Below are positions 1-7,698 of a stretch of 19,150 bases of DNA, one piece after another. A model generated the notes under the pieces. It did no database searches. It was not told where the DNA came from and saw only the letters and a list, made by a program, of their open reading frames with translations. The first letter of the stretch is position 1, and each line of letters begins with the position of its first letter. This DNA is from an uncultured Flavobacteriales bacterium (GTDB taxonomy: Bacteria > Bacteroidota > Bacteroidia > Flavobacteriales_D > Parvicellaceae), in assembly GCA_937924345.1 (NCBI GenBank), contig CALDTD010000189.1, positions 1-19,150 of the forward strand. Reading direction: 5' to 3'. A program made the position numbers and the translations under genes.

Positions 1-1
1 A

Positions 2-2310
2 GTTTGGAGTGGAGGTACAGGAAGTTATTCACCTTCATCAACAAATTTGAATGCTACCTATACACCTTCTTCTGCTGAAATTACTAGTGGAAGTGTTTCA
101 CTAACGTTACAATCTACAGGAAATGGTAATTGTAATATAGAAAGTGATAATTTATTAATTACAATATCTCCATCGCCAACAGTTATTGCTGGAGCTGATC
201 AAACCATTTGTGTAGATAACTTAAATGTCTCTCTTTCAGGTTCAGTTTCAGGAGTTACAAATACAGGGGTTTGGACTACTAGTGGTTCTGGTTTTTTTGT
301 CCCAAATGCAACTACACTAAATGCTGATTATGTGCCTAGTTCTGCTGATTCAATAGTGGGTAGCTTTCAATTGAATTTAACATCAACTAATAATGGTGCT
401 TGTTTGCCAGTAAAAGATAGTCTGTTAGTAACAATTTTACCAGCTGGTAATGCTAATGCAGGTGCAGACGAAACTGTATGTGCGAATAATGCTACAGTTA
501 ACTTATCAGGAAATGTTAGTGGTGGTGCTACTACAGGTATTTGGTCTACTACGGGAACGGGAGTTTTTACACCAAATGCATCAACATTAAATGCGAGTTA
601 TATTCCAAGTCCTAATGACGCTGCAAATGGAAGTGTTACTTTAACACTAACTGCTAATAGTTGCGATGCTGATACAGACGATATAACGATTACAATTACA
701 CCAGCACCTATTGTAAATGCAGGGAATGATGTAACAGTTTGTGCGAATAGTTTAACTATTCCACTTACAGGAAGTGTATCAGGAGCAACAACCACTGGTC
801 TATGGACAACGAGTGGTACAGGAACATTTAGTCCGAATAATACAACTTTAAATGCCGATTATATTGCGAGTTCACAAGATTCATTATTACAAACTGTTAC
901 ACTTACGCTTTCTGCTACAAATATTGGACAGTGTGCTCCAGAGTCTGATACTATGCGTATAAATATATTTCCTACTGGAACAGCAGCGGCTGGTATGGAT
1001 CAAACACTTTGTTCTAATAATGCAACTGTACAGCTAAATGGGGTAATAGGTGGTGGAGCTTCTACTGGTGAATGGAACTCTAGTGGTTCCGGAAGTTTTA
1101 ATCCTTCAATAAATAGTTTAAATGCCACTTATACGCCTAGTTCAGCAGATCTTATTTTAGGGTCAGTTAATATTAGCCTTTCAGCAACAAATAGCTGTAA
1201 TAATGCTTCAGATGTAATAGGAGTTACTTTTACTCCAGCTCCATCAGTAGATGCTGGAAGTGATGCATCAATTTGTGGCTCCAATCCTGTGGTTGCTCTT
1301 AATGGAAGTTTTTCTGGCTCTGTAGGAGCAGAATGGTCAACTGGGGGTACAGGAACTTTTAGCCCAAGCATACAAAATATGAATGCGAATTATACGGCTA
1401 GTGCTCAGGATATTTCTGATGGAGTTGTTTGGCTTTATTTAACTTCTATAGGAAACGGAGACTGTAACGCAGTTGTTGATTCATTACAATTAACAGTTAC
1501 AGCAGGTATTGTTGTTAATGCAGGAAGTGATCAAACAGTGTGTTCTACTTCTTCATTTACTTTAATACAAGGATTAGTAACAAACGGAACAACAACAGGA
1601 ATTTGGAGTACATTAGGGTCTGGTACTTTTATACCAAACCCAACTTCTTTGACGACAGAATATCATTTTGGAGCAGGAGATTTAGTAAATGGAAGTGTTG
1701 ACTTAGTTTTGACTTCAACTAATAATGGGTCTTGTGTTGAAGAAGATGATACATTAACAATTACGTTTGGAACAACAGCATTTGCTTCCGCAGGAAACGA
1801 TTTTTCTATGTGTAATTCTGGAATGAATACAGGTCCTTTAAATGGAGCAGTTTCTGGTGGTGCTTCTACAGGAGAATGGAGTACATTAGGTTCAGGTACA
1901 TTTACTCCGAATAATACAGATTTAGATGCGGTTTATAATCCTAGTGCATCAGACTTAGCAAATGGGAGTTTTGAATTGATATTGACAACTACAAATAATG
2001 GTAGTTGTGCACCTGGTAGAGATACAGTAATGGTAACTGTTGAACCAGACCCAATAGCAAATGCTGGCGTAAATATTCAAGTTTGTAAAACAACAGATAC
2101 CGTTCAATTATCGGGTTCTGTAACTAATGTAACGATGGGACAATGGGAAACTAGTGGGACAGGGAGCTTTTTCCCAAATAATGCAGATTTAAATGCTGTG
2201 TATATTCCAAGTATTGCTGATCAAGCAAATGGGGTAACCACTATTTATTTAACTACAACAGATGCGCAAATTTGTATAAATGCAATAGATTCTATAACGA
2301 TAGAGTATGC
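2..2310 (+). repeat. Tandem ~270-bp Ig-like repeat array in surface protein
   Basis: Eight complete units start with GxD/GxN codons at about 191, 461, 722, 992, 1256, 1523, 1793 and 2066; a ninth partial unit occupies the window edge. Spacings are 261-273 bases, always whole codons. The shared pattern is G-x-D-x-T-x-C near the start, G-x-W-x-T-x-G-x-G-x-F-x-P-N in the middle, L-N-A-x-Y-x-P-S-x-x-D next, then a second Cys about 20 residues from the end. Every complete unit keeps one Cys in each place, suggesting one disulfide per domain (inference). The DNA has diverged much more than the protein pattern, so these are old repeats. Confidence 0.9.
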
Positions 2311-3091
2311 TGATCCTTTAGCAATTAACTTTGGAAATTCTCCAGGTTGTGTTAATAGCTTTATCAATTTTACAGATAGTACGATAATTAATTTTGGAAC
2401 AATCGCTGAGTGGTCTTGGGATTTTGGTGATGGTGGAAGTTCTCAATCACCTAATCCTGTTCATGCCTACTCTACAGCTGGAGCCTATGATGTTGAATTA
2501 ACTGTTCTTTCAAACCTAGGGTGTGAATATAGCCTGATTAAAACAGTATTGGTACAAAGTGCACCAACAGCTGAGTTTAGTCTATCAAGCGATAGTGTTG
2601 TTATAGGAGATAATGTTAGTTATACTGATTTATCTAATGGAGCAGATAGCTGGTCCTGGACATTTGGAGATGGTTTTGGTACAGCTATCGATCAGAATCC
2701 ATCTTATAGCTATTCTCAAATAGGTAATTTTGAAGTTTTATTGCAGATTACTAATTCATTAGGCTGTACAGATACAGTTACTAATAATATAGTGGTTTTA
2801 TCAGAAGAGGATCCTTATTTTCCACCTGTAATCCCAACAGGGTTTTCACCAAATGGTGACGGAGAAAATGATGTGTTATTTGTAAGAGGAGGACCATTTG
2901 AATCTGTTATTTTGAGAGTTTATAATAACTGGGGTAACTTAGTTTTTGAGTCTAATGATGTAAATGTAGGTTGGGATGGAACTTATAATGGAAAAGATCA
3001 ACCAAAAGGAGATTATGTTTATAGCGCTATAGTTATTGGGTTAGACGGAACAGAATATGTAAAAAACGGAAGTATTTCTATTATTAGATAA
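2..3091 (+). CDS. Giant T9SS-exported surface protein, C-terminal part (Ig-like repeats, PKD domains, type B sorting domain)
   Basis: The reading frame is open from base 2, so the 5' end lies outside the window; the ATG at 47 is only an internal Met. In order the protein has nine tandem Ig-like repeats of ~87-91 residues (the first is cut by the window edge), two PKD domains (motifs WSWDFGDG near base 2415 and WSWTFGDG near 2650, each followed by a YS..G.Y/F core), and a C-terminal domain from ~2815 with PTGFSPNGDGENDV, VYNNWGNLVF and GWDGTYNGK. That last domain is the gliding-motility-associated C-terminal domain (CHU_C, type B T9SS sorting signal). Family knowledge says such proteins cross the outer membrane through the T9SS and act at the surface, often as adhesins. 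The PorP/SprF gene starts 19 bases downstream, the usual pairing for type B cargo. The ligand is unknown. Confidence 0.93.
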   Translation, partial: VWSGGTGSYSPSSTNLNATYTPSSAEITSGSVSLTLQSTGNGNCNIESDNLLITISPSPTVIAGADQTICVDNLNVSLSGSVSGVTNTGVWTTSGSGFFVPNATTLNADYVPSSADSIVGSFQLNLTSTNNGACLPVKDSLLVTILPAGNANAGADETVCANNATVNLSGNVSGGATTGIWSTTGTGVFTPNASTLNASYIPSPNDAANGSVTLTLTANSCDADTDDITITITPAPIVNAGNDVTVCANSLTIPLTGSVSGATTTGLWTTSGTGTFSPNNTTLNADYIASSQDSLLQTVTLTLSATNIGQCAPESDTMRINIFPTGTAAAGMDQTLCSNNATVQLNGVIGGGASTGEWNSSGSGSFNPSINSLNATYTPSSADLILGSVNISLSATNSCNNASDVIGVTFTPAPSVDAGSDASICGSNPVVALNGSFSGSVGAEWSTGGTGTFSPSIQNMNANYTASAQDISDGVVWLYLTSIGNGDCNAVVDSLQLTVTAGIVVNAGSDQTVCSTSSFTLIQGLVTNGTTTGIWSTLGSGTFIPNPTSLTTEYHFGAGDLVNGSVDLVLTSTNNGSCVEEDDTLTITFGTTAFASAGNDFSMCNSGMNTGPLNGAVSGGASTGEWSTLGSGTFTPNNTDLDAVYNPSASDLANGSFELILTTTNNGSCAPGRDTVMVTVEPDPIANAGVNIQVCKTTDTVQLSGSVTNVTMGQWETSGTGSFFPNNADLNAVYIPSIADQANGVTTIYLTTTDAQICINAIDSITIEYADPLAINFGNSPGCVNSFINFTDSTIINFGTIAEWSWDFGDGGSSQSPNPVHAYSTAGAYDVELTVLSNLGCEYSLIKTVLVQSAPTAEFSLSSDSVVIGDNVSYTDLSNGADSWSWTFGDGFGTAIDQNPSYSYSQIGNFEVLLQITNSLGCTDTVTNNIVVLSEEDPYFPPVIPTGFSPNGDGENDVLFVRGGPFESVILRVYNNWGNLVFESNDVNVGWDGTYNGKDQPKGDYVYSAIVIGLDGTEYVKNGSISIIR

Positions 3092-3110
3092 AAATTAAAA
3101 ACGAAGGATT

Positions 3111-4136
3111 ATGAACTTAATAAGTAAATATACAGTAGCGGTTTCTTCTTTGTTATTTTTATTACAAAGCGTAGTTGCCCAGGATTACCATTATACCAAT
3201 TTTGATGAAATAGAACCTATGCTAAATCCTGCAATGACAGGTACGTTTAAAGAATATAAGTATAGAGCAGGGGCGCAATACAGGAATCAATGGAGGTCAG
3301 TTGCTAGTAAACCATTTTCTACATTTTCTTTAGCCTATGATATGCCCATAGACTCTAGGTGGGGAATAGGAGGGTACTTAACTAATTTTGATGGGGCTAA
3401 AATTTATAATGCTTTTAATTTTGTCGTTTCAGGATCATACAAAATTATAGACCCTAAGAAGGACGAACATTTATTAACTACAGGATTACAAGCAGGAGTT
3501 ATTTATAAAAACACAAATAACTTAGATTTATTGTTTGATAACCAGTACAGTGGAGGTACGTTTAATCCCGAGTTACCTAGTCAAGAGTCTTTTGCTAGAT
3601 TTAGTAAGACAATGCCTGAGTTTAATTTTGGAATTTACTACGAGTATACTGATGATGCTAAGAAGTTTCATCCTTATTTAGGTGCTAGTTTATTTCATCT
3701 TTCATCACCTAGAGAAGCTATTTTGATTGAGTCTACTGCCTCTAATTTGCCAAGGAGATTAGCTATAAATGCTGGAAGTAAGTTTAATTTATCACAAGAG
3801 TTTGATTTGAATTTAAAATCACTTTTTATGGCACAAGGTACTTCAAGAGAGTTAGTTGTTGGTTTGTTGGCATCTTATAGGCAAAAAGGACAAAGTATTG
3901 GTTCTTATAGTATGAAAGAACAAAGTTTAGAGTACTTCGCTGGCGCTAACTATAGACATAAAGATGCTATCGCTATTATACTCGGGCTTCAATATGATGT
4001 TTTAAGATATAAAATAAGTTATGATATTACTACATCAACTTTAAACGCTGTAAATAGAGGAAGAGGTGCTTTAGAGTTTTCTATGGTATTTATGCCTAAG
4101 AATGGATATAGAAAGCGAAGCCGAAAAAAGTTTTAG
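3111..4136 (+). CDS. PorP/SprF family type IX secretion system outer-membrane protein
   Basis: The 341-residue product has an N-terminal signal peptide (hydrophobic residues ~8-22, then VVAQ), followed at once by the family signature: a tyrosine-rich start, EPMLNPAMTGTF (about residues 35-46) and then AGAQYRNQW. The rest alternates aromatic and small residues as in a beta-barrel, with glycine/tyrosine strands such as SLAYDMPIDSRWGIGGYLTN and YFAGANYRHKDAIAIILGLQ. The length of ~340 is typical. It starts 19 bases after the giant repeat protein, with AAGGA shortly before the ATG, so the two are probably co-transcribed. Family knowledge: PorP/SprF proteins associate with the T9SS and help secrete or hold type B cargo proteins, for example SprF for the adhesin SprB in Flavobacterium. 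By inference this one serves the upstream repeat protein. A terminator hairpin follows. There are many paralogues, so I give no symbol. Confidence 0.92.
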   Translation: MNLISKYTVAVSSLLFLLQSVVAQDYHYTNFDEIEPMLNPAMTGTFKEYKYRAGAQYRNQWRSVASKPFSTFSLAYDMPIDSRWGIGGYLTNFDGAKIYNAFNFVVSGSYKIIDPKKDEHLLTTGLQAGVIYKNTNNLDLLFDNQYSGGTFNPELPSQESFARFSKTMPEFNFGIYYEYTDDAKKFHPYLGASLFHLSSPREAILIESTASNLPRRLAINAGSKFNLSQEFDLNLKSLFMAQGTSRELVVGLLASYRQKGQSIGSYSMKEQSLEYFAGANYRHKDAIAIILGLQYDVLRYKISYDITTSTLNAVNRGRGALEFSMVFMPKNGYRKRSRKKF

Positions 4137-4194
4137 GACTTATCTGTACTTAAGATGTTTTTTAAATAACAACTTTTTATCAATAATGTTTTTT

Positions 4195-4234
4195 GAGATC
4201 AACTACTTAAATTATAGTTGATCTTAGTTTTATT
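4195..4234 (+). terminator. Rho-independent terminator after the PorP/SprF gene
   Basis: A perfect 9-bp inverted repeat, GATCAACTA at 4197-4205 and TAGTTGATC at 4215-4223, encloses a 9-base AT-rich loop. One more A:T pair and a G:U pair extend the stem. On the plus strand it is followed by TTAGTTTTATTA, a moderately U-rich tail. On the minus strand the tail is A-rich, so it fits ending plus-strand transcripts best. It lies in the 204-base gap between convergent genes, in which I see nothing else. Confidence 0.7.
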
Positions 4235-4340
4235 AATGAAAAGAGTTTAGTAATGTAGTAGATTGATACTTTGGTTATTGGCTTATACTATCCAAAGTTT
4301 TGAGTAGTTTACTTCAGTACAAGAAATTAATCGGTGTCTG

Positions 4341-6167
4341 TTAAAATTTTACACCTAATACGAGAACATCATCTACTTGCTCGTGTATTCCTCTCCAGTT
4401 TTCAAAGCGAGTATTTAAGATTGATTTCTGCTCAACCATAGGTTTCTCTTTTATTTCGATAAGAAGTTCTCTAAATTTCTTGTATAAGAATTTTTTTCCT
4501 CTTTCTCCACCAAATTGATCTGGATAACCATCAGAAAATAAGTACACAACATCACCTTTTTGTATATCTATTTCGTGATTCGTATAATTATAGGAGTTTG
4601 GCTCAAAACTAGCGATAGCAAATTTGTCTGCCTTTATCTGTATTACTTCGTTATTTCTGATTAAGTATAATGGATTGTTAGCTCCAGAATATTCTAATTT
4701 GTTTGTCGTTCTATCAAATGAGCATAAAGCAGCATCCATTCCGTCTCTAACCTCATTACCTTCGGTAGATTTGTTTAGCGCTTCATTTGAAAGGCGATTT
4801 AGTTCGTCTAAAATAATAGAAGGCTTGTTAATTCCGTTTTCTACTACAATTGTAGAAAGTGCGTTAGCTCCTATTAAGCTCATAAATGCACCAGGAACAC
4901 CATGGCCAGTACAATCTAAGGCAGAGAATAAAACTTTAGATCCAGACTCTTGAACCCAGTAAAAGTCTCCACTAACTATATCCTTAGGTTTAAAAAGCAC
5001 AAATGATTCTGGTAGTAGAGATTTAATATACCTATGTTGTGGTAGAATTGAGTCTTGCAATCTTTTAGCATAACGTATACTAGCAGTTATGTCTGTATAA
5101 AGCTCTTCTAGTTTTTCGCTCTGGTGTTCTATTTCTTCTTTTTGTCGAACAACTTCTTGAGTTCTTTCAATAACTTTATGTTCTAAGACACGTTCGCTCT
5201 CTGCTAATTCGTCTTTCATGACTAGTAATGCGTGGCCAAGCTGATCATTCTCGCTAAGTGGTTTATAGGGGTGGTTAAAGTTACTCTTACCAACTTCATT
5301 TGCAAATGTTGTAGTTTGCTCTAATCCATCAACTAAATTGTTCATTGCTACTGCCATTTCACCTATTTCATCATTACTAGGTGTTATATGCTGATCTGGA
5401 ATGATTCCTTTGCCCAACGCAATTAAGAACGTTTTAAGCTCTTGAACAGGTTTGGTAATACTTATAGTAGTTAAGGTTGCAATAATTAATGTGCCAATTA
5501 ATAGTAAAAGACCTGCAATAAGAATGCCCCAAAAAAGCAAAGTAAACCTATAGTTCGTTTCTTCAAACGAAGCAGAATTAATGCTCTTTTGTAGCTCTAA
5601 CTCACCGTTTTTGCTTGTAAGTAGTTTATGTACATCTATGCCTACTTCTTGTAATAATGGTTCTATTATAAGTTCATATTGAGTTTGTGCTTCAAAAAGT
5701 AGAATACCATCTTCATAACTCTCAAAACCAGTTAATACATTACCTATTTCTTTATAATAAACTTTTGTTGTACTATCTACATATTTAATTATTTTTTTTA
5801 GACTTTTTATATTCTCTTCATTATCGTTCCATTTATTCTTTAAAGAATCTAGAACTTGAAGATTTTGTGGCAGTAGATATACTAAAATCTGATTTAATTG
5901 AGTTCTTTCTAATGCATCAGATCGAGTATCATTATATGTTATATGTTGAATATATTTTAAGCTGTTAGTAATATTGAATTTTAAGTCAATTAGTTCATCT
6001 ACTGAGGGTTGGCCAACCTCAGTGTAGTTTTTGTTATTATTAATACTTGTTTGAAGCGTTTTTTCTGCATCTTTTAGTACAGAAAGTGTTATTCCAAAAG
6101 TGACAATTAAAAATAGACCAATTGCAAAGAATCCTACACCTATTTTTTTTCCTACGGTAAAACGCAT
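4341..6167 (-). CDS. Membrane sensor phosphatase: HAMP, coiled coil, SpoIIE (PP2C-type) domain
   Basis: The 608-residue protein has a TM helix (~10-30), a mostly helical extracytoplasmic region (~31-207), a second TM (~208-232), and a HAMP domain (~233-285) that runs into a second HAMP-like unit (~288-322, EVGKSNF...PLSENDQLG). A charged coiled coil (~322-372) leads to a SpoIIE phosphatase domain (~375-608). Metal-binding acidic residues look intact: D401 in SGDFYW, D418 in DCTGHGVPGAFMS, D478 in GMDAAL, D546 in FSDG and D599/D600 in QVDDVLVL. An active Mn/Mg-dependent serine/threonine phosphatase is therefore expected, signalling inward from the periplasm. In other bacteria such domains dephosphorylate STAS anti-anti-sigma proteins; no STAS or anti-sigma kinase gene is in the window. 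It is last in the operon, and its ATG overlaps the TPR gene's stop as TAATG. It has no chemoreceptor or histidine kinase domain. Confidence 0.9.
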   Translation of the reverse strand: MRFTVGKKIGVGFFAIGLFLIVTFGITLSVLKDAEKTLQTSINNNKNYTEVGQPSVDELIDLKFNITNSLKYIQHITYNDTRSDALERTQLNQILVYLLPQNLQVLDSLKNKWNDNEENIKSLKKIIKYVDSTTKVYYKEIGNVLTGFESYEDGILLFEAQTQYELIIEPLLQEVGIDVHKLLTSKNGELELQKSINSASFEETNYRFTLLFWGILIAGLLLLIGTLIIATLTTISITKPVQELKTFLIALGKGIIPDQHITPSNDEIGEMAVAMNNLVDGLEQTTTFANEVGKSNFNHPYKPLSENDQLGHALLVMKDELAESERVLEHKVIERTQEVVRQKEEIEHQSEKLEELYTDITASIRYAKRLQDSILPQHRYIKSLLPESFVLFKPKDIVSGDFYWVQESGSKVLFSALDCTGHGVPGAFMSLIGANALSTIVVENGINKPSIILDELNRLSNEALNKSTEGNEVRDGMDAALCSFDRTTNKLEYSGANNPLYLIRNNEVIQIKADKFAIASFEPNSYNYTNHEIDIQKGDVVYLFSDGYPDQFGGERGKKFLYKKFRELLIEIKEKPMVEQKSILNTRFENWRGIHEQVDDVLVLGVKF

Positions 6168-7093
6168 TAGTAAGAGCCAGAATTTAAGTTGTCTATAAAA
6201 TTAGGGTCTTTTTCTTTTACCAAAGACAGGTAATGCTTGCTTTCTTCCTTGAAATTTAAAATGTCATAGCAACCGGCTATCCCATAAAGAATGTTTATGT
6301 TTTCAGGGTCTAGCGCCAAAGCTTTCTTAAAGTAAGGAAGTCCCTTTGCTGCTAAATCTGCTTTTTGATCATCTGCCTGCATTGCTTCCATAAAATCTGC
6401 CTCTTCATCTAGGTTTTCTATAATGTCAACAGCGCTGTTAAAGTATATAAGACCAATTTCATTATAAGTTCCTGCTTTAGAGGAGTCTAATTCTAAAGAT
6501 TTTTTATAATAATATATTGCTGAATCTAAATTATTAGAATTTGAAAGTTTGCTATTTTGGTATTTAGTATAATTTCTAGCAGCTAGAATATTATAAAACT
6601 CAGTGTCTTCTTTTGTAAAGTCTAAATAAGGGTTTGAAAGTTGCTTAATTTGTTTGTATTTTGAGTAGTTTAAAAGAGCACCTTCAAAATTTGATGAAGT
6701 ATCCTCTATAATTTTAGCTGCATCTTTATAATAATAACCAGCAAGAGTTTTTAAATAACTTGTAATTGGGGCTTTTAATTCTTTATTAATATCTAACTTT
6801 TTTGCGATTAAAATACTTTCTAGCATTTTATCACGTAAGTTATACTCTTTAGTTGATTTGTAATAAGTCTTATAAAAAAGAGATAGGTTATACCAATTAA
6901 CTTCATTATTTGCTTGCTCAGGACAATTTGTTATAGCTGAGTCCATTAGCGAGATAGCAATCTCGTATTTTTTTGCAACAAAGGCTTTTTCTGCGTAGCT
7001 AGAATATAAGCAATACTTATTGTAGTCTTGCCCAAAAGAAAACAAAGCTGTAAACAGAATTGAAATGGTTACTATATAAGTGTTTATTTTCAT
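6167..7093 (-). CDS. Exported TPR-repeat protein, middle gene of the YfiR/SpoIIE operon
   Basis: This ~308-residue protein starts with a clean signal peptide (KINTYIVTISILFTALFSFG then Q). There is no lipobox Cys, so the product is probably periplasmic. I chose the ATG at 7093, which directly follows the YfiR-gene stop (TAATATG); an ATG four codons upstream (7105) would overlap that gene and add MCFN before the signal. Helical repeats fill the rest. The clearest TPR units are near the C terminus: SAIYYYKKSLELD..KAGTYNEIGLIYF, and GLPYFKKALALDPENINILYGIAGCY followed by KEESKHYLSLVKEKDPNF. TPRs bind partner proteins. The one-base overlap with the phosphatase gene and the YfiR gene upstream suggest it bridges or tunes the two in the periplasm; that is inference, and I know no characterised homologue. 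Confidence 0.85.
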   Translation of the reverse strand: MKINTYIVTISILFTALFSFGQDYNKYCLYSSYAEKAFVAKKYEIAISLMDSAITNCPEQANNEVNWYNLSLFYKTYYKSTKEYNLRDKMLESILIAKKLDINKELKAPITSYLKTLAGYYYKDAAKIIEDTSSNFEGALLNYSKYKQIKQLSNPYLDFTKEDTEFYNILAARNYTKYQNSKLSNSNNLDSAIYYYKKSLELDSSKAGTYNEIGLIYFNSAVDIIENLDEEADFMEAMQADDQKADLAAKGLPYFKKALALDPENINILYGIAGCYDILNFKEESKHYLSLVKEKDPNFIDNLNSGSY

Positions 7094-7094
7094 A

Positions 7095-7619
7095 TTAAAG
7101 CACATCTACAGCTAACTTGGTTAACGTTTGACTTATCACTAACTCTTTTTGTTTGGCATTTGATTTACTTATTTCAAAAGCTAAACGGCTATTTTTAGAC
7201 AGAAAATTAATTATAACCCCATCATTTAATAATCCTTTTTCCTCACCTATAACTAATGTTTTATCTTTTTTTAATTTTTCTGCAAGTTCAGCAGCAATTT
7301 TCTTATCGTATGGGGAAACATATAATAAGTGAGGGTTTTTTACATCGGTGAGTTTTGGATAAAAAACAACTTCAATTTTTTGACCGCCAATTAACTTTCC
7401 TGTATATGATTGTTTTAATTGATCGTAAAAAGATTTGTCAGCTAAAATCCCAATACTAAAACTCCATTTCTTATATTTTTGAGGCCAATCAACATTTTTT
7501 GCAAACTGGTATACATAAATTCCTTTTATTTTGTTGTTGGCCCTAGCTGCACCACTCTGAGCTAAGCAAAGTGTAAAACTAGCTAGAAATAAAATAAATA
7601 TGGTTAAAAATGATTTCAC
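7095..7619 (-). CDS. YfiR-like (DUF4154) periplasmic protein
   Basis: The 174-residue product starts at a GTG and has a signal peptide (FLTIFILFLASFTLCLA then Q). The mature part fits the YfiR/DUF4154 family: KIKGIYVYQFAKNVDWP near residues 30-46 (family pattern K-x-x-Y-[IL]-x-x-F-x-x-x-V-x-W), a SIGILAD strand, HLLYVS, TLVIGE, a GVIINFL segment and an LAFEIS segment near the C terminus. Length is typical. In Pseudomonas aeruginosa YfiR sits in the periplasm and represses the HAMP diguanylate cyclase YfiN. By analogy, this protein may control the membrane phosphatase two genes downstream (inference). Its only Cys is inside the signal peptide, so the mature protein cannot form the disulfides described for Pseudomonas YfiR. 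It is first in the operon; I see no convincing promoter upstream. Confidence 0.85.
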   Translation of the reverse strand: MKSFLTIFILFLASFTLCLAQSGAARANNKIKGIYVYQFAKNVDWPQKYKKWSFSIGILADKSFYDQLKQSYTGKLIGGQKIEVVFYPKLTDVKNPHLLYVSPYDKKIAAELAEKLKKDKTLVIGEEKGLLNDGVIINFLSKNSRLAFEISKSNAKQKELVISQTLTKLAVDVL

Positions 7620-7698
7620 TTAGTAGAGGAATATGTCTATGATGCAAGGTACAAAAAAAAATTAACAATTAAAGATCCACTAAAACTATGCCAGACTG

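Noticed and set aside
598..795. Minus-strand open frame inside the giant repeat gene
   Set aside because: It lies opposite the strongly patterned repeat protein and its sequence only mirrors the repeats; the same holds for 1129-1371.
191..2310. Regularly spaced repeats considered as a CRISPR or satellite array
   Set aside because: The ~270-base period, whole-codon spacing and diverged DNA with conserved protein pattern show coding Ig-like domains.
4624..4953. Plus-strand open frame of 109 codons opposite the SpoIIE phosphatase
   Set aside because: It is antisense to the conserved catalytic domain and shows no family pattern of its own.
4341..6167. Chemoreceptor or histidine kinase
   Set aside because: The HAMP and helical periplasmic region would fit, but the C terminus is a SpoIIE phosphatase with DCTGHG and FSDG motifs, with no kinase or methyl-accepting domain.
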